A DNA stretch of 64,000 nt from Spirochaetota bacterium (GTDB lineage Bacteria; Spirochaetota; Brachyspiria; Brachyspirales; JACRPF01): contig JACRPF010000021.1 of NCBI GenBank assembly GCA_016214035.1, positions 219,582 to 283,581 on the forward strand. The letters are read 5' to 3'. This document shows positions 8,315 to 17,221 of this stretch, one piece after another; position 1 is the first letter of the stretch; each line of letters opens with the position of its first letter. A program made the translations under genes and the position numbers. The notes below the pieces were generated by a model that had not been told where the DNA came from, did not search any database, and saw nothing but the letters and a program-made list of their open reading frames with translations.

Positions 8315-11221
8315 ATGCTTCGCATCATCATCCTTATCATCGCTATGGCAATGTCCGGATTCATACTCTTCGGCAATATCTCGCTTACCCTGGTAAATCC
8401 CGGTTTCGAAAACGGTCTCACCGGCTGGGATGCCTCTAAGGATAACAGCATGAGCACGGCGGCAGCTGAAGCCGCACAGACGGGAAAGCTCGGCCTCCGC
8501 GTCACCGACAGTTCCGAGACGGCTGGCTCCGATCTTGCCGGACAGCGTTTCGCCTGCCAGCCAGGAAAAGAGTACCGTGTCTCATGCAAATCCCGCATCG
8601 TCAGCGGCAAGGGCATCGGCATCTATATCAAGTTCGCCGATGCCTCGGGAAAAGGTATCGACGAAAGTAAATATATGCGCGAAGTCCCCGCATCGGCTGA
8701 ATGGCAGACATTCTCCTATACGGCAACGGCACCCGCGGGAACCGCAACCGCATGCATCTATATCCATTCCTATATGAAGGCTGTGGTGACGGCGGACTTC
8801 GACGAGTTCATCTTCGAGGAGATCGGCGGTGACGGCGCACGGGCTTCACTCGATACACCGGCTCCGGCCCCTGCCGCGCAGACGGTGAAGGCAAAGACAC
8901 TTGACCTGCCGAACGCCGGATTCGAAAGCGCTTCCGAAGGATGGAGCAACGATGGCGATAACGGCATGAGCTCGATAATCCCCGCCGCGGCGCGCACGGG
9001 AAAACTCGGGCTTCGAATCACCGACGAATCAAAGACCGCGGGATCGTCGCTCTACTCGCAGCGCATTCCCGTTACCGCCGGAAAGGAATACAAGGTCTCG
9101 TTTTTCACACGCATGATCTACGGCGGGGGCTGCGGCCTTTACATACAGTTCTTTGATGCCGACGGCACGCAGATAAAGGTCGACCCGCAGGATATGATCG
9201 GCCTTGCATCTTCGCCGCAATGGAAGAAATGCGAGGGCGTTGTATCCGTACCGTCGAACGCGAAAACGATGGGACTCTGGTTTCACTCGTACGGACATGC
9301 TATCATCACGCAGGACGTTGATGATATCACCATCGAGGAATATATTCAGAAAACGACACGCCCCTGGGAACCGCTCTACAAGGTGAAACCCTCAGAAAAG
9401 TCGCGTCTCACCGCGGCCGACATCATCGGTCCCGACGGTATCGTGTATCCTGACTTCCGCTGGGCGGGCGTACCGGGCGGCATTCCCGCAGTACCGGTAA
9501 TTGTGGACCTGACGGGAAAAGTATCACCTGAGACCGATATCTCCGAAACGCTCGAACGCGAGGCGACCGCACTCGGTAAACGCGGCGGCGGCGCACTCCT
9601 CATCCCCGAGGGCACCTTTTATCTCGACAATATCGTCATCATCACCGCCAACAATGTCGTCATACGCGGCGCGGGACAGGATAAAACGAGGCTCATCTTC
9701 CGCTACGCGCTTCCCTACGGCAGCGTGATATTCTCGCGGGTGAAGGCGGGCGAACCGTTCGGCGTGGTCGATATACACGCGCAGCCCAAGGATCTCAAGG
9801 CGCTCGTCATAGAATGCGAAGGCAAGGTGATACGCCGCGCGGCATATCACGCGCACTGGGGCAACACCTTCAGTACGCGTGCCGGCAGAAGCGAATTCCT
9901 TTCCAAAGTGGGCGCGGGACTTCACAAGGTGATCGGCCGCGCGGAATATGCCAACGGCGAAAAATTCGAGAACAGTATCGAGCTCATGGTATCCGCGGAT
10001 CCGGTGGAACAGGTGCTCCCCTCGCAGAGCGGTGCGATAGCATTTGCCGGCAAGCGCATTGAGACAAGATACAAGCTTGTAAAGGACGGAAAACGCGGCG
10101 ATACGAATCTCACGCTCGAGGATGCATCGGCGTTCAAACCCGGCGACCGGCTCTATCTCAACGCGCCCACGTCACCGCGCTGGAATGAAATACTCCACAA
10201 CGCCAACACCTGGTTCGGCAGCCGCATGAACCAGTACGAGATAACCGCCGTCACCGGAAATATCGTCCATTTCCGGCAGGCCCTCCGCATCGAATTCCCC
10301 ATCATCGACGGCGCGTATGTGCAGAAAATAGAACCGATAATCAGCTGCGGGATCGAGGACTTCTATCTCGAACAGAAGGAGAACATCTGGATCAACGGCG
10401 TCACCTTCTCGGGGAGCTGGGGATGCTGGGCAAAGGGCGTGACCATGCGTATGGCCGGCAAGCATCCGATATACTTTGACAGTTCGAAATTCGGCGAGCT
10501 GCGCGACTGCGTGTTCGACGACGCCTGGTTCAAGGGCGGCGGCGGCACCGCGTACGGCGGCGTTGAATTCTCATTCGACTGCCTCATCGAAAACCTCTCC
10601 ACGACCAATCTCCGTCACGCACCCGACTTTAACTGGGCATGCTCGGGAAACGTGGTGCGCAACAGCACCTTCATCAACAGCGACGGACAATGGCACTCGG
10701 GCTGGTGCAACGAGAATCTCCTTGAAAACCTCGTGATAAAGTCAGCCATCGGCAACGGCGGCTACGGCTTCGGGCTTTTCTCCACCGCACCCGAGGACGA
10801 CGCACACGGCCCAATCGGACCGCGCAATGTGATCTACAACTGCGATGTTGCGTCGCCCAAGGACGGCCTTATACTCAACGGCATGAACGAGAACTGGCTT
10901 GTGCTTCACAACCGCTTCGTCGTGGAAAAAGGACGCGGTATTCTTGCACGTATGGCGAGCTTCGACCACATCATCCGGGGCAATATCTTCTGCCTCAAAA
11001 ACGCGCAGAACCCGGCGATATTTCTCAAGGATGCAGACTGTATCGGCGTTGAGGTCATCGATAATACCTGTTACGGCGGCGAGGGACCCATCGTCGGCGG
11101 CAAGGCGAAACCGGAACGCGATGAGGGGAACTCGGTACTCCCGTTCGAGGATGCCCCGCGACCGAAGCCCGCGGTGCCGTCGATTTATGAATGGCAGATA
11201 AAAAACTATCCGCTGAAATAG
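8315..11221 (+). CDS. Secreted multidomain beta-helix (pectate-lyase-like) protein
   Basis: A 968-residue secreted protein. An N-terminal hydrophobic signal segment is followed by two related carbohydrate-binding-like beta-sandwich modules (about 25-170 and 195-340). Each opens with a NPGFENGLTGW or NAGFESASEGW motif and carries a TGKLGLR strand, so they look like an internal duplication. From about 395 to the end a right-handed beta-helix of the pectate-lyase-3 type is seen (GGGALLIPEGTFYL, then VIRGAGQDKT, many N- and G-rich turns). Such proteins bind and cleave polysaccharides; catalytic residues could not be assigned. Start ATG at 8315 with CGGGAG eight bases upstream. It follows the secreted oxidoreductase in the same direction but has its own 168-bp upstream region. 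Confidence 0.82.
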   Translation: MLRIIILIIAMAMSGFILFGNISLTLVNPGFENGLTGWDASKDNSMSTAAAEAAQTGKLGLRVTDSSETAGSDLAGQRFACQPGKEYRVSCKSRIVSGKGIGIYIKFADASGKGIDESKYMREVPASAEWQTFSYTATAPAGTATACIYIHSYMKAVVTADFDEFIFEEIGGDGARASLDTPAPAPAAQTVKAKTLDLPNAGFESASEGWSNDGDNGMSSIIPAAARTGKLGLRITDESKTAGSSLYSQRIPVTAGKEYKVSFFTRMIYGGGCGLYIQFFDADGTQIKVDPQDMIGLASSPQWKKCEGVVSVPSNAKTMGLWFHSYGHAIITQDVDDITIEEYIQKTTRPWEPLYKVKPSEKSRLTAADIIGPDGIVYPDFRWAGVPGGIPAVPVIVDLTGKVSPETDISETLEREATALGKRGGGALLIPEGTFYLDNIVIITANNVVIRGAGQDKTRLIFRYALPYGSVIFSRVKAGEPFGVVDIHAQPKDLKALVIECEGKVIRRAAYHAHWGNTFSTRAGRSEFLSKVGAGLHKVIGRAEYANGEKFENSIELMVSADPVEQVLPSQSGAIAFAGKRIETRYKLVKDGKRGDTNLTLEDASAFKPGDRLYLNAPTSPRWNEILHNANTWFGSRMNQYEITAVTGNIVHFRQALRIEFPIIDGAYVQKIEPIISCGIEDFYLEQKENIWINGVTFSGSWGCWAKGVTMRMAGKHPIYFDSSKFGELRDCVFDDAWFKGGGGTAYGGVEFSFDCLIENLSTTNLRHAPDFNWACSGNVVRNSTFINSDGQWHSGWCNENLLENLVIKSAIGNGGYGFGLFSTAPEDDAHGPIGPRNVIYNCDVASPKDGLILNGMNENWLVLHNRFVVEKGRGILARMASFDHIIRGNIFCLKNAQNPAIFLKDADCIGVEVIDNTCYGGEGPIVGGKAKPERDEGNSVLPFEDAPRPKPAVPSIYEWQIKNYPLK

Positions 11222-11287
11222 CGGGTATCGAATCGACGAATTGATTTACATCTTCCTTAACCTGTCCCTGGAATGAGTACAATCGGC

Positions 11288-11316
11288 TTGACGCGTTGCA
11301 CATACGGCAATATACT
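11288..11316 (+). promoter_or_regulatory. Promoter of tldD-pmbA pair
   Basis: TTGACG (11288-11293), 17-nt spacer, TATACT (11311-11316). A leader of about 50 nt with GAGGAA precedes the ATG at 11375. Confidence 0.65.
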
Positions 11317-11374
11317 GCTGTTCATCATACGTCGTGAAAGCGGCAAGGCACTGTAAGCCATGAGGAATTGAGAT

Positions 11375-12829
11375 ATGCATGAACAGATCAAACAGCAGAT
11401 CAAACGCATTCACGGTGCAGGCGCTTCATATGCGGATGCGCGGTGGTACCCGTATGAGGAATCGAACACGCTTATGATGTGGAACGGCAATCTCAAACAC
11501 ACCGGCGCCTCCAGGGAAAGCGGCATCGGCATCCGCGTACTCTATAAGGGAGCCTGGGGCTTCTCGGCGTCTTCGGATATGAGCTGCCTGACCGGCTTGT
11601 TCGACAAGGCCTTCGAGAACGCACGGGCGGCGGCTGAACGGGTTGCTTTTCCCGTTCGCCTCGCCGGGAAGGCTGTCGTCGAAGCCGAGTTCACCAGTCC
11701 ATGCCGGATCGATCCATTTGATATCCCGCTGGCGGACAAGGTCGCATTTCTGAAGAAGATGGATGCGAAGCTTGATAAGCCGGGGGTATCCCAGCGCATC
11801 AGCAACCAGATATTTGTCCGCAAGCATATCATCTTCATGGACTCGGAAGGAAGCCATATCGAAAAACGCATCACCGATGTCTTCGCCGGTCTCACGGTCA
11901 TCGGCAATGACGCTCATGGCGACATGCATGAACGTAATTTCGACCAGGGCCGCACCGGTGACAGCCGCGGGTGGGAATCAATCGACGAACAGTCCTTCAG
12001 TGAACATGCCGAACGTCTTGTCAGAGAATTGAATCAGATACTGGCGGCGGAAAACTGCCCCAGGGAAGACCGCTCGGTCATTCTCATGCCGGGGATCATG
12101 GCACTGCAGACACACGAGACCATCGGCCATGCGCTGGAATTGGACCGCATCCTCGGCTACGAACTCGCCTACGCCGGCGGCTCATTCGTAACGCTCAAGG
12201 ATTTCGGAACACTGCGCTACGGTTCCGAAAAGCTTACGGTCCGCGCCGATGCCACACTGCAGAACAGCCCCGGCAGCTTCGGTTTTGACGATGACGGTGT
12301 CGCCGCCCAAAACAACGTTCTCATCGACAAGGGCATACTGGCGGGGGCCATCACCGGACGCCAGATGGTCGAAGAAGCGAATGACCGTGCCGGACGAATC
12401 ATCTTTTCCGGCAGCGGCGGAGCCAACCGGGGAAGCTCTTTCTACCGCGTCCCCATCGAGCGCATGACCAACATCAATGTCGATCCGGGAAATGACGGCA
12501 CCGCGAACGATATCATCAAGAGAACAGAAAAAGGCATATTGATGGACGGCACCCGCAGCTGGTCGATAGGTTCGAACCGCGAGCAGTTCCACTTCGGCAC
12601 CGAGATAGGCTGGATAGTCGATGACGGCGATATAACCGCCGTGGTCAAGAACGCGACATACAAAGGCGACACGATCAAATTCTGGAACTCCCTTTCCGCG
12701 GTCGGCGACAGATCCACATGGGAAGTGACATTCGTGGGTAACTGCGGCAAGGGGCAGCCCAATCAAATCATGGAACTTGGCCACGGCATTCCGGTCTGTC
12801 GTTTTGACAATGTACGGATCGGAGAATAG
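11375..12829 (+). CDS. tldD: TldD-type metalloprotease subunit
   Basis: A 484-residue TldD/PmbA-family protein (the usual TldD length). The zinc-binding motif HExxxH is intact: His247, Glu248 and His252 in HETIGHALE. TldD and its partner form a heterodimer that degrades small unfolded or modified peptides; in enterobacteria it matures microcin B17 and degrades CcdA. The partner gene starts two bases after this stop, so the two are translated together. GAGGAA precedes the start. The C-terminal NATYKGDTIKFWNSLSAVGD and GKGQPNQIM stretches are characteristic of the family. No modified-peptide precursor gene is visible nearby, so general peptide turnover is the safer reading. Confidence 0.92.
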   Translation: MHEQIKQQIKRIHGAGASYADARWYPYEESNTLMMWNGNLKHTGASRESGIGIRVLYKGAWGFSASSDMSCLTGLFDKAFENARAAAERVAFPVRLAGKAVVEAEFTSPCRIDPFDIPLADKVAFLKKMDAKLDKPGVSQRISNQIFVRKHIIFMDSEGSHIEKRITDVFAGLTVIGNDAHGDMHERNFDQGRTGDSRGWESIDEQSFSEHAERLVRELNQILAAENCPREDRSVILMPGIMALQTHETIGHALELDRILGYELAYAGGSFVTLKDFGTLRYGSEKLTVRADATLQNSPGSFGFDDDGVAAQNNVLIDKGILAGAITGRQMVEEANDRAGRIIFSGSGGANRGSSFYRVPIERMTNINVDPGNDGTANDIIKRTEKGILMDGTRSWSIGSNREQFHFGTEIGWIVDDGDITAVVKNATYKGDTIKFWNSLSAVGDRSTWEVTFVGNCGKGQPNQIMELGHGIPVCRFDNVRIGE

Positions 12830-12831
12830 TC

Positions 12832-14217
12832 ATGGAAGAAAAGATTTATACACTGCTCACCGGTCTGCGCCGCTATGCCCTCGATAAAGGTTATGAGGTC
12901 AGCCTTTTCTATCAGGAGGAAGACAGCTGCCTCATGCGCTTTGCTAATTCAGCCATATCATTGAACACCAATGAACATTTGATCCGATTGCGCGTCACCG
13001 CCTATGCCGGCAGAAAACGCGCCAGTGTCGGGCTCATCACCGATCTTGCCAAGATTGATGAAATGAATGCCGGTATCGATACCGCCGCAGCCATGGCGGA
13101 GCATGCCATGCCGCTCACGTATACGCCGACCATCCCCGTGTTCAGCACATCATTCTCCGACGCATCCGTCTTTGATCCTGCACTTGCGGGGGTGCGCAAT
13201 GATGAAAAGCTCGCGTATATCAACGAAGCGGTGCAAGGCATGGAGACCGATGACATACGGCTGTCGGGAATATTTTCCAGCGGAACGAACACGACTGCAC
13301 TTATCAACACGAGATCGGAACACACCCTGTATTTCAAGACATCGGATGCGCAGATATCGGCCGTGCTTTCACATACAGCACTCAAATGGGAAATTTCCGC
13401 CGAACAGTCTGCCCGGGCACGGTCGGACCTGCATGCATCTTCGCTAAAACATGATCTCGCTTTCCTGCTGAAGCATTACCGGAACGACTCCCCGCAGCAG
13501 CTCCCGATCGGCAGCTACGACATCGTTTTCGGTTCGGCTGCTGTCGCCGATTTGCTCACGTGTCTGGGTTGGATAGCATACAGCGGCGGCGCGTTCAAAC
13601 GCGGTTTTTCCTGCATGACAGAAGAAATGATCGGTAAGAAAATATTTTCGGACAAGATCGATATCATCGATGACCCGGATCAATGTGACACATTTCCATG
13701 CAGGGTGGATATGACCGGCATATCCCGAAAGCCTTTCCCGCTGTTCACGCAAGGCGTGTTCCGGGGTTTCCTATGGAGCCAGGATGATGCAGATGAGTTC
13801 GGCGCCAAGCCGACCGGACATACCGTTCCCCGCACCAGTATCATTCTGCATGGCGGAGAAAAGGATGTTGATTCTTTAGCCGCATTGGCAGCACTGCCGC
13901 GCGATAAGGATATTCTCTATATCCCGTGCCTCCATTATATGAATGTGGTAAATCCTTCAAAAGCGATAATCACCGGCAGCTCGCGTTTCGGCGCGCTGCT
14001 CCTGAAACAGGACGGATCCGTGGCGATTCCGTACAATGTCCGCCTCACGCAAAGTCTGCTCGATATCTTCGGTGATAATGTGGCGTGGCTTTCCGCGACT
14101 ACCGCTGTCCGCAACACGTCCAACAGCTACGGCCCGCGTAACCCGACCGCCATCATCGTTCCGCAGTTCATGTGCGTGAACAATCTGGGGATATCACACT
14201 CCAATCCGTCGTATTGA
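12832..14217 (+). CDS. pmbA: PmbA/TldE-type protease partner
   Basis: A 461-residue member of the same TldD/PmbA superfamily without the HExxxH motif, as expected for the non-catalytic partner (PmbA, also called TldE). Family features include the GSYDIVFGSAAVADLL segment (about 224-240), the GAFKRGFS loop, and the C-terminal YGPRNPTAIIVPQF. It directly follows tldD with a two-base gap (TAG then C before ATG). The product should pair with TldD in the cytoplasm to close the proteolytic chamber. Confidence 0.88.
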   Translation: MEEKIYTLLTGLRRYALDKGYEVSLFYQEEDSCLMRFANSAISLNTNEHLIRLRVTAYAGRKRASVGLITDLAKIDEMNAGIDTAAAMAEHAMPLTYTPTIPVFSTSFSDASVFDPALAGVRNDEKLAYINEAVQGMETDDIRLSGIFSSGTNTTALINTRSEHTLYFKTSDAQISAVLSHTALKWEISAEQSARARSDLHASSLKHDLAFLLKHYRNDSPQQLPIGSYDIVFGSAAVADLLTCLGWIAYSGGAFKRGFSCMTEEMIGKKIFSDKIDIIDDPDQCDTFPCRVDMTGISRKPFPLFTQGVFRGFLWSQDDADEFGAKPTGHTVPRTSIILHGGEKDVDSLAALAALPRDKDILYIPCLHYMNVVNPSKAIITGSSRFGALLLKQDGSVAIPYNVRLTQSLLDIFGDNVAWLSATTAVRNTSNSYGPRNPTAIIVPQFMCVNNLGISHSNPSY

Positions 14218-14265
14218 CGGACACAAGATACATCATCCGCGCGAATACACGAGCGTATGATTTAT

Positions 14266-14294
14266 TTGACAAACAGCGTCTTGAAGGATATAAC
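14266..14294 (+). promoter_or_regulatory. Promoter of lipoprotein gene
   Basis: TTGACA (14266-14271), 17-nt spacer, TATAAC (14289-14294). The start codon at 14330 follows a short leader with GGAGC. Confidence 0.6.
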
Positions 14295-14329
14295 AGAAAC
14301 GTCCTGAAACTTTGCATTCGGAGCGCATA

Positions 14330-15052
14330 ATGAAACGCGTCATCTTTGCCGTCCTCTCCGCGGTCATCCTTGTCTGCACATCCTGCCTCATCAATAAGCT
14401 GAACGACGCTGCGACAACGATTGATTTGAAACAGGACATTCAGGGCAAGCCGGTCACAATAACAGTATCACGAGGTACGCACTGGGTCGACCGGCTCGGC
14501 ATGGGCCCCTTCATGGTGAATGTGATACCGCAGATGACATTTTGGATCGAATCGCCGGACGGAAGATTCATCGAGACGGTGTATATCACCGGCGCCGCGA
14601 AGAAATACGACAGGAACGCGACACGTAAAAAGATGGGTGAACAGTTCTACCGGGAATGCTTTCCGGTATGGTCGCGCCGCATGCTTGCCGGCGGAGGGCA
14701 ATTACCGTCGGAGACGAACGCATATCCGGACGCCATCACGTCGGCAACACCTGAGAGCAGTTATACCGTAAAGACGAAAGTGCCGCCGGGCAAAGCGCGG
14801 TTCATACTCTTTGCTGAAATCAATAAATCATCCGACACCAATGCGGCTTTCACACTGTCCAATAATAGCTGGGTCGGTCAGCCGTCAGTCATCTATGCGG
14901 CTGCAATTGGAGATACGGGTACGTATACGCTGCGCCCGGTTGGCCACAGCGGTTATGTAACCGATTACCGCGGCGTCGTCAGTAACTTCACCGGGATAGA
15001 CACCGCACTGCACATGGTGAGTACTATAACCGTGACGCTTTCTGAACGCTGA
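14330..15052 (+). CDS. Putative lipoprotein, unknown function
   Basis: About 240 residues from the ATG at 14330. The N-terminus MKRVIFAVLSAVILVCTSC is a lipoprotein-type signal peptide with a CTSC lipobox-like end, permissive in the way spirochaete lipoboxes are. The rest is predicted beta-rich, with strands such as KPVTITVSRGTHWVDRLGMGP and a repeated TYTLRPVGHSG pattern. It contains no domain I recognise. It stands alone with its own promoter between pmbA and terC. Likely anchored to a membrane at the periplasmic face; job unknown. Confidence 0.7.
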   Translation: MKRVIFAVLSAVILVCTSCLINKLNDAATTIDLKQDIQGKPVTITVSRGTHWVDRLGMGPFMVNVIPQMTFWIESPDGRFIETVYITGAAKKYDRNATRKKMGEQFYRECFPVWSRRMLAGGGQLPSETNAYPDAITSATPESSYTVKTKVPPGKARFILFAEINKSSDTNAAFTLSNNSWVGQPSVIYAAAIGDTGTYTLRPVGHSGYVTDYRGVVSNFTGIDTALHMVSTITVTLSER

Positions 15053-15069
15053 AATCATCCGCGTATCCG

Positions 15070-15108
15070 CGCACATTCGTCGATGATGGGGCGGTACTGC
15101 GGACCGGT
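15070..15108. repeat. 39-nt exact copy of an esterase-gene segment
   Basis: These 39 bases are identical, in the same orientation, to 16555-16593 inside the esterase gene, where the minus strand encodes GPQYRPIIDECA. The match stops sharply on both sides. It sits just upstream of the terC promoter and looks like a relic of a duplicated or rearranged esterase gene. Confidence 0.9.
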
Positions 15109-15116
15109 GAATATGC

Positions 15117-15145
15117 TTGACGCGGCGGATATGCTGCGATACACT
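15117..15145 (+). promoter_or_regulatory. Promoter of terC
   Basis: TTGACG (15117-15122), 17-nt spacer, TACACT (15140-15145). It lies nine bases after the 39-nt repeat. No manganese-riboswitch-like structure was recognised in the short leader. Confidence 0.6.
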
Positions 15146-15171
15146 GCCGGTATTGTTTTTTCGGAGTTTCT

Positions 15172-16251
15172 ATGCCCATCATCTGGACAGCTTTCATCAG
15201 TTTCGTCATCATAATGCTCGCCCTCGACCTGGGTGTATTCCACCGCAAATCCAAAGAGGTGAGCACCGGGGAGGCCCTCGCCTGGTCCGGCGTATGGATT
15301 TCGCTCGGTCTTTTGTTTTCAATTTTCATCTATCACGGATATGAAAACCATTGGTTCGGCCTGGGCGCGGGAATCGACCCCGTGGATGGACTCATCCGTG
15401 ACGGCCGTTCGGCAACCCTCAAATATCTCACCGGTTATGTGGTTGAAAAATCGCTCAGCGTCGACAACGTTTTCGTGATCGCCATGATCTTCGGGTTCTT
15501 CGCGGTGCCGGGTATCTATCAGCATCGTGTCCTTTTCTGGGGCGTGCTCGGCGCACTCCTCCTGCGCGGCCTCATGATAGGTTTCGGCTCCCTGCTCATC
15601 GCCAAATTTCACTGGGTGCTTTATCTCTTCGGAGTCTTTCTGATAATCACCGCGGTGCGCATGTTCTTCATGAAAGAAACAGGCGGGGATCTCGGCCGCA
15701 ATCCCGTTCTGCGCTGGGTGAGGCGCATTTTTCCCGTCACTGAAAAATATCACGGCGAACATTTCATCGTCCGGGCGGGCACCGATGCGTCCCGTGAAAG
15801 CGAGGTCCCCGGAGCGCCTCAGACGGCTGATTCGGTTGTCGCGGCAGCGAAGAAAGGCTCACTTCTGCTCACCCCGCTCGCACTCGCCCTAATCATGGTG
15901 GAGACGACCGATATGATATTCGCGGTAGATTCAATTCCGGCCATCTTCGCAATCACAACCGATCCCTTCCTGGTATTTACCAGCAATGTGTTCGCCATTC
16001 TCGGACTCAGGTCACTCTATTTCGCCCTGGCAGGCATGCTCGCCAAGTTCCGGTATCTCAAACCCGCTCTTGCGCTGGTGCTCCTGGTTGTCGGCGTGAA
16101 AATGCTCACTGCCGTCTGGCTGAAACAGATCTTCGGCCAGGCCTTCAATTTTTATCTGCTTGGTTTAATCCTTGCGATATTGGCCGGCGGAGTTGTCATT
16201 TCTCTCGCGACGGGAAGCGCCGCTCCGGAACATAACCGGCACCGCGAATAA
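15172..16251 (+). CDS. TerC/Alx-family integral membrane protein
   Basis: A 359-residue multi-pass membrane protein with about eight hydrophobic segments. The two conserved acidic motifs of the TerC family are present: EKSLSVDNVFV (about 86-96) and VETTDMIFAVDSIPAIFA (about 243-260), whose Asp residues line the proposed metal path. Family members (TerC, Alx, YceF) are linked to manganese export and to metal loading of secreted proteins. A hydrophilic loop (about 180-225) separates the two halves. Start ATG at 15172 with CGGAG nearby. Monocistronic with its own promoter, and converges on the esterase gene. Confidence 0.92.
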   Translation: MPIIWTAFISFVIIMLALDLGVFHRKSKEVSTGEALAWSGVWISLGLLFSIFIYHGYENHWFGLGAGIDPVDGLIRDGRSATLKYLTGYVVEKSLSVDNVFVIAMIFGFFAVPGIYQHRVLFWGVLGALLLRGLMIGFGSLLIAKFHWVLYLFGVFLIITAVRMFFMKETGGDLGRNPVLRWVRRIFPVTEKYHGEHFIVRAGTDASRESEVPGAPQTADSVVAAAKKGSLLLTPLALALIMVETTDMIFAVDSIPAIFAITTDPFLVFTSNVFAILGLRSLYFALAGMLAKFRYLKPALALVLLVVGVKMLTAVWLKQIFGQAFNFYLLGLILAILAGGVVISLATGSAAPEHNRHRE

Positions 16252-16263
16252 CGGCAGTATGCC

Positions 16264-17160
16264 CTATTCGTTCTGAGTATTATCCGGTGCGGTACTTCCT
16301 GCGGGATTGGCGACCGTCTTCCGAGGCTGCGTCTCCATAGCCTCAACGAACGCCCGCACCGAAGGCAGTCCGCCGGTGGCGATGGTACTGTGATTAAAAC
16401 CTTTCATCTCGTGGAATTCCACGGCCGGATGCCCGAGCGCTTTGAGGCTTGCATACATAAGTTCGTTCTCTTCCACACGGCATTTGAATTCAATGGCGCG
16501 GTCACCGGTGATGATGCAGACGGGCGGCAGATCCTTCGCGCAGTAATAGAGCGGCGCACATTCGTCGATGATGGGGCGGTACTGCGGACCGGTATCGCCG
16601 CGCTGTTTCTTGACGAGGAAATGTGTGGTGACCTGCGCGCTCACCGGGATGAGACCCGCGATCTGTGTATTCGAAATCGCATGTACGGCAAGCCATTTCG
16701 GGTCCATGCCCGTCATGAGTATCAGATAGCCTCCCGCGGAATGCCCCGACAGATAGACACGGCCCGGGTCACCGCCGTACGAGCCGATATTTTTGATGAC
16801 CCACGCGATTGCCGCTGCAGCATCCTCGATGAACGCGGGATATGACACCTTGGGTGAAAGCCGGTACCCGACGCCGACCACGGCAATATCGGGCGTTTTC
16901 AGATCGATGACACTCCGCTTACCGGTGGTAAGTCCGCCGCCGTGAAACCACACGACCGTGGCAAAACGGCTTTTGTTCGTAGGATAACGCAGATCGAGCC
17001 GGCATTGTGACCGCTGATAATCGTCGGCATCACGCAGCGCCGCCGCATCATAGTATGAGATGTTCGTCACCCGAGCACACGACGCATATATAGTGCTCTG
17101 CGCATAGCAGTAGCCGGCGGCAAGAACCGCTACAAGTATTTTCGCGAGGATATTCATCAT
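16264..17160 (-). CDS. Secreted alpha/beta-hydrolase esterase
   Basis: A 298-residue protein with a signal peptide (ILAKILVAVLAAGYCYA). The carboxylesterase/BD-FAE type fold shows the oxyanion-hole motif HGGG (about 73), the nucleophile elbow GHSAGG (Ser about 141), a GDRA strand with the likely Asp, and a C-terminal KGFNHST with the likely catalytic His. Enzymes of this family remove acetyl or feruloyl groups from polysaccharides, which fits the surrounding CAZyme genes. Two adjacent ATG codons (17160 and 17157) follow GGAG; the second has better spacing. A 39-nt piece of this gene is repeated at 15070-15108. Substrate inferred only. Confidence 0.88.
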   Translation of the reverse strand: MMNILAKILVAVLAAGYCYAQSTIYASCARVTNISYYDAAALRDADDYQRSQCRLDLRYPTNKSRFATVVWFHGGGLTTGKRSVIDLKTPDIAVVGVGYRLSPKVSYPAFIEDAAAAIAWVIKNIGSYGGDPGRVYLSGHSAGGYLILMTGMDPKWLAVHAISNTQIAGLIPVSAQVTTHFLVKKQRGDTGPQYRPIIDECAPLYYCAKDLPPVCIITGDRAIEFKCRVEENELMYASLKALGHPAVEFHEMKGFNHSTIATGGLPSVRAFVEAMETQPRKTVANPAGSTAPDNTQNE

Positions 17161-17221
17161 TACGCTCCGCCTATTATAATGCGAATATCATACCGGCAAT
17201 CCGGAGGAAATCAATATCCGT

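Noticed and set aside
15070..15108. Attachment site or transposon end
   Set aside because: The sequence is part of an esterase coding region and has no recombinase gene or inverted ends nearby.
15117..15171. Manganese riboswitch before terC
   Set aside because: The leader is too short and shows no recognisable paired structure.
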